Below, piece by piece: positions 57,693 through 64,000 of a stretch of 64,000 bases of DNA; positions within the stretch are counted from its first letter, which is position 1, and each line of letters starts with the position of its first letter. The notes under the pieces are model-generated. The model was not told the origin of the DNA. It saw only the letters and a list, made by a program, of their open reading frames with translations, and did no database searches. The stretch covers positions 2,341,899 through 2,405,898 of the forward strand of contig NW_006383038.1 of assembly GCF_000221225.1 (NCBI RefSeq). The letters run 5' to 3'. The position numbers and the translations under genes are program-made. The DNA comes from Thermochaetoides thermophila DSM 1495 (lineage: Eukaryota > Ascomycota > Sordariomycetes > Sordariales > Chaetomiaceae).

Positions 57693-57930
57693 CGACACAC
57701 ACAGAGGTGGTGACACCTACCCCCACTGACGGACCAATGCCCACGGACTATGAACCAACCGGCTTCCAACGCCATCGCACGGCAGGCAATGTCCATTTTT
57801 GTCGATCACTTTCCCCGGGGTTGTGAGACAATTGTCCTCGTGTCTGTTCGACGTACCTGTCTGTAAACTGTATTGTACAGAGACAGGATTGAAGACATTG
57901 TTGCTATCTGAGCACGGGAGCTCAGACATC

Positions 57931-57931
<1 letters not shown>

Positions 57932-57969
<38 letters not shown>
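57932..57969 (+). repeat. (AG)n microsatellite, left of the gap
   Basis: About 19 AG units ending 23 bases before the run of N. Confidence 0.9.
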
Positions 57970-57972
<3 letters not shown>

Positions 57973-57992
57973 GGGTAGGGGGTCGTACGTAG

Positions 57993-58012
57993 NNNNNNNN
58001 NNNNNNNNNNNN
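57993..58012. other. Assembly gap (20 N)
   Basis: Twenty N bases at 57993-58012, flanked on both sides by (AG)n arrays, so the gap probably marks a collapsed or unsequenced dinucleotide repeat. Its true length is unknown. Confidence 0.99.
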
Positions 58013-58225
58013 TTGTGCGACCACCGCAGCTCCAACCAGCAGCATCGTCAACATCTCTAATATCGCCGAGTTCGCCGCCAGCCCGTTGCCATTTTCGTCG
58101 ATTCGGTTCATTGATACATCAATATCGCAGAATCCTCTCCCCTCTCCGCTGGAAACTCGGTCCCGTCCAGCCGTGATCCATGGTTCTGCCCTGGGAGCCG
58201 CACATGGCCAACAAGAGTACCTGGT

Positions 58226-58227
<2 letters not shown>

Positions 58228-58280
<53 letters not shown>
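58228..58280 (+). repeat. (AG)n microsatellite, right of the gap
   Basis: About 26 AG units followed by a G run. It sits 215 bp to the right of the gap. Confidence 0.9.
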
Positions 58281-58283
<3 letters not shown>

Positions 58284-59387
58284 GGGGGGGTGGGTACCTT
58301 GAAGAAGGGAGTTAACAGTTTGGAAATGGAGTTCAATCCCTCCAACCAACCAGCCCAATGCTGGATTCGTTCTTTGTTTGTGAAGAACTTGATAAACGTC
58401 CACCTGGTAAGCCTGTGCAGGCAGCACATCATCAAAGCTATGTAAACTTTGTCGACAAGTCAACCTGCAGACAGAAAAACATGCAGAACAATAAGATTTT
58501 CCGAGAAGTAGTGGATGTGATCAATTGCGCTGTAAGACTGGGATGCGATTGGCTAGTCACAACTGCAAGACAACAACAGCATGAAGACAAGTCTTTGTCA
58601 CTCTCTAGTTCTCGCGTTTCCAGCATCTACGTGTAGGGCTACGTAGACATTTCCTTTAGAGGCAGGTAGGTGAAGAACTGTATCTCGGAAGATAGCTTTC
58701 GAGTACCTAGTACCAGTTCCGGATACCATATGCCTGTCTGTCATCGTCAAGCCAGCATCGAAACTAGAGCGCCAGGGGCATCAGAAACCAGATACTCAGC
58801 CCCCTCCCTTATCTTCCCTTCCCCTCTCTTCATTCAGGCAACCACCAAGGTCATCCGACCGAAGCCCAATAAGTTCTTGAATCAACCATACCTCATCCAG
58901 ATTGGCCAATTTCCACAGCAGCGTGCCCCAACCACATGTTCTAATCAGTAGGTGCCCCATCAAAATTCCAGCCGAAATATGCATGGAAGCTCTTCAGTGT
59001 GTCGTGGAAGCACCCGTGCGGCTCAATGGATGGAAGGTGATAATTTCCTTGAATATATCCACGTATGTATGCATGCATGTTCATCTGGATGAGTACCTAG
59101 GTTCACTGTTACCTAGACTAGGCATTGCTCGGAAGGGTGAAGCTCCGTATGGGATGGCGGGGTAGTCAAGAAGAGGCGAGCGAGCGGGTAGATAGGCAGA
59201 CATTCTTGCCACGTGGGGTTAAAGCCTATGAACGGGGTCTCTTCTGAGAAGAGAAGAAATTGGATGTCCTAAAAGGCTTTCATAATAGTAGACGCAGGCC
59301 AATTCAGCCGAGTGATAGCCCACAATAAGGTTGGCATTGGTCCTTGGTAAGGCAAAGAATGGCGAGCGAGGCTCGAGGCACTCCGTA

Positions 59388-59408
59388 TATATATATATAT
59401 ATATATAT
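59388..59408. repeat. (TA)n microsatellite near the zeta-toxin-like gene
   Basis: About ten TA units about 140 bp downstream of the stop of the minus-strand gene. Confidence 0.85.
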
Positions 59409-59548
59409 GAGTTCATTAGACGGCCAGGTGCCTCATTACACCAGAAGGGAAGGTGTCAATCAAGAGGACGATTGCAGAAGCCAAAGCATCATGAGCTCCT
59501 CGTCTCATGAACAAGCTCTGTAAAAAAAGATAGTCCCTTTCAAGCCTC

Positions 59549-61315
59549 TCACAGCCCAACACTAGAAACAGCCCCCTCGAGATCTATCACCCTCTCAGCT
59601 CCTCGAAGCCCCGAATGAGAGCCCTCTTCGGGGTTGTATGTCCCCAATTGACATAGTTCCCTCTTGATCTCATCTAATTCAACCAGGTTGATCTTCGTAG
59701 ATGGGTTTGCGTGCGCCATCGCGCAAAGAAAGGATATATCTTCCAGAGCGAGGTGTCTCTCTTGAGGTGTCAAGATGCCTCGTGCTCGATTGAGAGCTTC
59801 GACGGGGCTCCAACCTTGATTCGAGTTTGGGCTAAAGGTTACCGTCGTGCTGGAGATGCTGTTGCTGACGGACTGTCCCTGGAGAAGTGTTTGCCTGGTG
59901 GTGTGCTGTGCTGAGGGCTTTAAGGAAGAGTCGTAAACTACTTCCCCTTTACGACGGAGGATCAGCAGTCGGACCTTTGCCTTGGGGGTTCGATGCCCCT
60001 GAGGGTGGTGGTTATTCGTCTTTCTTTCAGGTCCAGTGTGGGCATTGGAAGGAGCACTGTTGCCTGCCCCCTCGTTGGTCCTTTCTCTGAAGCCATCATT
60101 GCCCTCCTGGACATTTCCCCACGAGCTATCTGCTGTCAGGTTCTTCTCGTCTTTGGACTTCCCCCCTTCCGGTAGATGTTCTCTCGTCCCGTCTGTCTCA
60201 TCGGACCCCGACCCGTTCAGCAGCACATCCCCTATCCACTCCACCGCCTTCCTAACCCCCAGGTACGAAGCGTCGTGGACTGGTTTGGGCGTAAGCCTCA
60301 GCGTTCCCCCCACTCCTCTTGCCACTTGTTCGAAGACTCCCTCCTGGATCTGACCCTGGCCCTGAACCTCTCCCCTGGCCGTGTCCCCATAATGCCGACT
60401 TCCCACCAAATAGTCACCTCCGCCGCCGTATCCTTCTTCTAATCTCTTGTAATACCGCACCATTGTACCCAGTCTGCTCAGCGGCGCTGGAACGGCCAGA
60501 ACCATGATCTTCAGCTCATATCCGGCCTTGTGAAACAACTTCAACAACGCTGGAACAGTGGCAGGGTCAGGCTCTTCCTCATCTCTTTTTGCCTCAGCGT
60601 ATCCTGCCCCATTCCCCTCCCCCTCTCCCTTCACCTCCGTCCTGGGCTTTGAAGAACCATGATGTCTACAAGCCGCCTCTACAACAACCCTTCCAACCCC
60701 GCGTCTAGCGGCCTCAGCGCATACGCCGTATAACCACTCTGCCGCTGCCCGCGTGGCTAATTGAGCTGCCAGACGGGAACCGTATTGTTGTAAGCAGTGT
60801 GAATAATTAGGATGGTGGTGTTTGAACCCGTCGGCGACTAGATGTAGGACTTTCTCTTTTGACGCAGGCTGGTCTCCAGGTTGGAGTTGGGGTTGATCGT
60901 CATTGGCTTCTGACTCGGATGCTGTCCCCCTTTTCACACCATTGCCGTCGGCAAGATAGGAAGCCTCTTCGAGGGCTCTGATCCCAGCATGTCTCTCCAG
61001 CGCTTTCAATATCCTCTTCGAAAGCCTGGTCTTCCCTGCCCCCGTCTGGCCCAACAGAAAGAAAGCTACCTTTGAGGCGGCATCCCCTCTCTCGAGAGGA
61101 AAGTTAGAAGAGGGAAGCTCGGCTGGGATTACAACTTCCTTCAGGATTCTATCTTGCTCCTGGCGGCTCAGATGCCAGTTTGAAGGGAGTGAAGATAGTT
61201 CCGGGAGAGGAAGACTGGATGCGGATGGTCCATGGGGGTCGCCATTCGGGGATTTTGCTGGCTGGCTGTAGACGCCCGTAGAAGGGACAATTAAGGCAGA
61301 TGCGCTGGTAGACAT
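59549..61315 (-). CDS. Zeta-toxin-fold P-loop kinase, fungal
   Basis: A single 588-residue frame without introns. Residues ~50-310 look like the zeta-toxin/PezT kinase fold (Pfam zeta_toxin type): Walker A GQTGAGKT (89-96), an Asp-Gly-Phe plus His-Pro motif (VADGFKHHHPNY, 161-171) resembling the substrate-binding element of zeta kinases, Glu213 in VVEAACRHHG, and a later helix LGTMVRYYKRLEEG with basic residues as in the family lid. Bacterial zeta proteins phosphorylate UDP-N-acetylglucosamine. Fungal homologues are known as predicted genes but their role is not settled. The C-terminal half (~330-588) is low-complexity with no recognised domain. No antitoxin-like partner is adjacent. No signal peptide. 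The role cannot be named from sequence. Confidence 0.7.
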   Translation of the reverse strand: MSTSASALIVPSTGVYSQPAKSPNGDPHGPSASSLPLPELSSLPSNWHLSRQEQDRILKEVVIPAELPSSNFPLERGDAASKVAFFLLGQTGAGKTRLSKRILKALERHAGIRALEEASYLADGNGVKRGTASESEANDDQPQLQPGDQPASKEKVLHLVADGFKHHHPNYSHCLQQYGSRLAAQLATRAAAEWLYGVCAEAARRGVGRVVVEAACRHHGSSKPRTEVKGEGEGNGAGYAEAKRDEEEPDPATVPALLKLFHKAGYELKIMVLAVPAPLSRLGTMVRYYKRLEEGYGGGGDYLVGSRHYGDTARGEVQGQGQIQEGVFEQVARGVGGTLRLTPKPVHDASYLGVRKAVEWIGDVLLNGSGSDETDGTREHLPEGGKSKDEKNLTADSSWGNVQEGNDGFRERTNEGAGNSAPSNAHTGPERKTNNHHPQGHRTPKAKVRLLILRRKGEVVYDSSLKPSAQHTTRQTLLQGQSVSNSISSTTVTFSPNSNQGWSPVEALNRARGILTPQERHLALEDISFLCAMAHANPSTKINLVELDEIKRELCQLGTYNPEEGSHSGLRGAERVIDLEGAVSSVGL

Positions 61316-62539
61316 GATATCGCTCCGGGCTTGGAGATCTGGTGAGAGAGAGCATCTATATATAGATAATGATGGTGGCTCGTGCTTTTATTTTTGTTTT
61401 TTTTTTTTGTTTGTCCCATCAATTAGCCAATGGAGTGAAGCCTTGAGACGCAAAGAACACCAGTCAAACTTTGACCCCTCGTAGCTGATATCCCATGAGG
61501 AGAAATGGCCCTTCGATAAAGAGCACCCATATATGGACTTCAGCCGTGGTGAGGAAAAATAAAAGCTCGCTTACCTAAAGCCTAAAAGATGTCTGAAAAA
61601 TTCGATCTACCTAGACTCCATTCACAATATTGAAGCAGGGCGTCCTTTCCTGGAATAAATAGTGACTCCAGCCTGCAGTCAAAGTCATGGATATATGTAT
61701 CCATCAATTGTGATATACACTGGGAAGAACAGCCATTTGTATCCTTTGCCAGTCAGTAAATACGCTTACAGTTCTATATATAGCCCGTGGTCTTGAATGT
61801 GATTGACGTTGCAGTAACCGGTGAGAAAAGAAATGACGCTACCTCAGCCACCAATTTGCATCATATCCCACAACGACAGCCATCGAGTTGTAGATCGTGC
61901 GGGGGAGGGGAGGGGGGAGGGGGGATGGGGGAATACTACACTGAAGATGTGCGTGCACTAATGTATTCCCTGCAAGCTTGTCCCGTCCTATCCCCGCATT
62001 GGGTCTTGTCAAGAAGAGCAGGCCGGATCAAGCTGGTTTGATCAGCTGAAGTCTGCAAAGGGCAGGTCTCGCGAGTGAGAGGACGAAGAGCTTTCAGTTT
62101 CTCCCCAACGCAGTTAGATATGAAATGACGCTGGTATGCTGGCATCAGGATCATCCACTACCCGAATAATAACTGCCTGGATAGACGGCCAGTCCTTCAA
62201 GGGTCCTCAGCAGAGCAGTAGACACGTCACACATCATCCAGCTAAGACAGAAACTATATATAGCTCAGGTCGCTCAACAGAGCAGGAGCAGGAGGCATCC
62301 CACTCTTCATCTCAATTAATACCATGTATCCCTAGTTATATATCGACAGTGTGGAAACAAAAAGAAAACATCGCAAGAACAAATCCCTCCCTCCCAACCA
62401 GTAACAACAGCAGGTATTTGTATAGTTGTAGTAGACCCTCCACATAACATCGACACACGGAACACCATCATGACACACCTCCCGCCCTCGCATTACATTC
62501 ATCACACATCCTCCTTATTCAGATTCATGCTCCAGCAGG
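61316..62539. other. Intergenic region, upstream of the zeta-like gene and downstream of coronin
   Basis: AT-rich with several TATA-like stretches near 61356-61366 and 61775-61783 and a G-rich tract near 61904-61930. No supportable gene. Confidence 0.6.
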
Positions 62540-64000
62540 TCAAGACCTAGCTTCCTCCAACTCCAACTCCAACTGCCGAATCCTCTCACTTGCGCTTTGC
62601 TCCGCCAACCCCTCTGCCCCCGCAACCTTCTTCTTCAACGTCTCCACTTCGCTTGCCAACCGTGTAATGATCTGCGTCTGCACCGTAATCCGCTCGCTTT
62701 GGTCGCTAATCACCTTGGCCTGCTGCTCCAACACCTGCTTGATCTGCTGCAGGGCGGCCTCGACGGCGCTGCTAAAGGACGTGGGGGACGCCCGGCCAGA
62801 AGTCCTGCCGTTGCCTGGGCGAGCAGACAGCGGAGGAGTAATAGATTGCGGGGAACGAGTCGGCGAGGAGGCTGCGGTGGGAGCGGAAGAGCGGGAGTTG
62901 CGGACGGAAGGAGGAACGCCTGTGGCGAGGGACTCGGGTCTGGAACGGGTGGCGGTCGGGGTCGGGGAGATGATGCTGGAGCGGGCAGAGGAAGCGATCA
63001 TGCTGGAGCGCTGGGGAGGGGGCTTGGGGATCTCTTCGAAGCTGGAAGTCTCGGCATCGCTGTTGTCGGACTCAGCGTCCTTGTACTTGGCGGCCATTGA
63101 GGCGAGGGCGGATTTCTGGTCAGCCAGGCTGACTGGGCGAGATCGAGGGGCAGGCTCCTCCTTCTTGGGTTCCTCCTTGGCTGGGGCTGGGGCCGGGGCC
63201 GGGGCCGGCTCGGGCTCCGTCTTCGGGGCAGGCTCGGGCTCTTTAGGAGCTGGCACCGGCACGGACGAGGGAGTCGCGCCGGATACCTCGACCACACCAC
63301 GGCCCTCATAGATGGCCTCGAAATCGATCTTTGGCGGGATGGCGGTCTTGCCATCGAACCACTCCTTGGCCGACACAGCCGGGCGAAGACCAACAGCAGG
63401 AGGGTAGATATCAGCCTGGAAGGTCTCGGCGCGACGGGGCACAGTAAACGAAATGGGCTCGATGTAGGTATCGTTGACGGTCTTGTAAGCGCGCATGACT
63501 TCGTTCTCGTGGACGTTGACGCCACGGCGGGGTAGGAAGCCGATACCACGCTGGGGATCGGCTGACTTATACTCGGACAAGAACTCGAACTTGTCATTCT
63601 CGTACTCGAAGTAGCGAATGTTGCCGTCGCCCTTGCCGGCCAAGTACAGGCAGTTGGAGCCGTCATCCCAGAAGGGCATACAGACACCAGAGATAGAGTC
63701 GAGCGACACAAACCCGCCAATGGGGTCCTTGCGACCGGGCTCCCACAAGCCGATCTGGCGCTCGCTCATGCGCGAGAAACCAGTAGTCGCAATACGGTTG
63801 TGCTCGCCCATCCATACAGCACGACTGTTCTTGGCACCCTCGTGGCCAGGGGCTTCATGAACGGGCTTCTCGGTTCGCACATCCCACACGCGCAGCTTCT
63901 TGTCGCGGCAGGTAGTCACCAGCATGGCGCCGTTGGCGCTCCATGACAGCGACTGCACGATGTCCGGATGGCGCAGGGTCAACGGGGCCTGGCCGGTGCT
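62540..64000 (-). CDS. CRN1: Coronin, C-terminal part (continues past the window)
   Basis: Coronin bundles actin and regulates Arp2/3 at cortical patches. The frame enters at the window edge and runs to the stop at 62540, about 486 codons. It contains the later WD40 blades (LRHPDIVQSLSWSANG, CRDKKLRVWDVRTEKPVHE, GDGNIRYFEYENDKFEFL) and the coronin signature near FLPRRGVNVHENEVMRAYK. A Pro/Ala/Glu-rich linker follows, then the C-terminal coiled coil (VEAALQQIKQVLEQQAKV onward). The N-terminal blades and start lie beyond base 64000, so 5' structure cannot be judged. The Ser/Thr-Pro-rich linker with KEEPKKEEP matches yeast and fungal coronins. Confidence 0.92.
   Translation of the reverse strand, partial: STGQAPLTLRHPDIVQSLSWSANGAMLVTTCRDKKLRVWDVRTEKPVHEAPGHEGAKNSRAVWMGEHNRIATTGFSRMSERQIGLWEPGRKDPIGGFVSLDSISGVCMPFWDDGSNCLYLAGKGDGNIRYFEYENDKFEFLSEYKSADPQRGIGFLPRRGVNVHENEVMRAYKTVNDTYIEPISFTVPRRAETFQADIYPPAVGLRPAVSAKEWFDGKTAIPPKIDFEAIYEGRGVVEVSGATPSSVPVPAPKEPEPAPKTEPEPAPAPAPAPAKEEPKKEEPAPRSRPVSLADQKSALASMAAKYKDAESDNSDAETSSFEEIPKPPPQRSSMIASSARSSIISPTPTATRSRPESLATGVPPSVRNSRSSAPTAASSPTRSPQSITPPLSARPGNGRTSGRASPTSFSSAVEAALQQIKQVLEQQAKVISDQSERITVQTQIITRLASEVETLKKKVAGAEGLAEQSASERIRQLELELEEARS

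Larger units (their letters stand above)
54294..59548. other. 5.2-kb gene-free region upstream of ATG1, containing an assembly gap
   Basis: No frame shows a recognised product. GC content looks normal, so this is not a repeat-dead AT block. It contains a (GTTT)n tract (54681-54706), a T run near 56047, an A run near 56767, an (AC)n tract (57656-57690), two (AG)n tracts and a 20-N gap. It probably includes the long ATG1 promoter and leader, and possibly non-coding RNA; a small gene could be missing in the gap. Confidence 0.5.

Noticed and set aside
57806..58435. Minus-strand frame crossing the N gap with Ser-Leu runs
   Set aside because: It is produced by AG repeats and undetermined bases.
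59549..61315. Treating the zeta-like gene as a bacterial toxin-antitoxin module
   Set aside because: No partner gene, no operon structure and a fungal-type setting; only the fold resemblance is supported.
1..64000. CRISPR arrays, insertion sequences, rRNA or complete tRNA genes
   Set aside because: None seen; repeated tracts are simple microsatellites and no transposase or cloverleaf was recognised.

Overview
The window is nuclear DNA from a filamentous ascomycete. Genes are far apart and lie on both strands. They carry short GT-AG introns (about 45-310 nt) with fungal donors such as GTAAGT, GTATGT and GTGAGT. The gene set is typical of Pezizomycotina: a trifunctional TrpC, ATG1, Nup188, USE1 and a Dal5-type transporter. 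I infer Sordariomycetes, probably Sordariales/Chaetomiaceae. One support is that the spliced NUP188 model is 1858 residues, the length I recall for the Chaetomium thermophilum protein. I could not check this against a database.

Layout. 1.3-3.3 kb (+): GT90/CAP10 glycosyltransferase. 4.4-6.0 kb (-): PAF1. 7.0-12.6 kb (+): relic of a large ankyrin-repeat gene, AT-richer than its flanks. 13.3-18.9 kb (-): NUP188, head to head with trpC (19.9-22.3 kb, +). 23.0-25.2 kb (+): BRCT plus WGR-like protein. 25.6-26.8 kb (-): SNARE USE1, divergent from an NDUFAF7-like mitochondrial methyltransferase (27.3-29.2 kb, +). That gene converges on TIM9 (29.7-30.2 kb, -). 33.5-36.5 kb (+): Sac7-like RhoGAP. 40.4-42.2 kb (+): MFS anion transporter. 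44.5-46.5 kb (-): GPI10/PIG-B mannosyltransferase. 47.8-49.2 kb (+): ornithine aminotransferase. 51.2-54.3 kb (-): autophagy kinase ATG1. 59.5-61.3 kb (-): fungal zeta-toxin-fold kinase. 62.5 kb to the end (-): C-terminal part of coronin.

The genes are mostly unrelated housekeeping functions: transcription elongation, nuclear pore, tryptophan and arginine metabolism, ER traffic, mitochondrial biogenesis, GPI anchors, autophagy and actin. There is no operon-like pathway cluster. The mitochondrial pair NDUFAF7/TIM9 is adjacent and convergent. Visible cis elements include a CPC1/Gcn4 box and a 17-bp direct repeat upstream of trpC, GATA sites upstream of ornithine aminotransferase, an inverted pair of telomere-like boxes between USE1 and NDUFAF7, and a GATA-bearing palindrome upstream of TIM9.

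Two points need care. Three conserved genes (GT90, PAF1, GPI10) each carry one apparent single-base frameshift in a short homopolymer or GC tract, and there is a 20-N gap between AG repeats. Sequence error is therefore a live explanation for disrupted frames. The most unusual content is the ankyrin relic, the BRCT-WGR protein without a visible PARP catalytic domain, and the zeta-toxin-like kinase. I did not find a clearly new multi-gene system.
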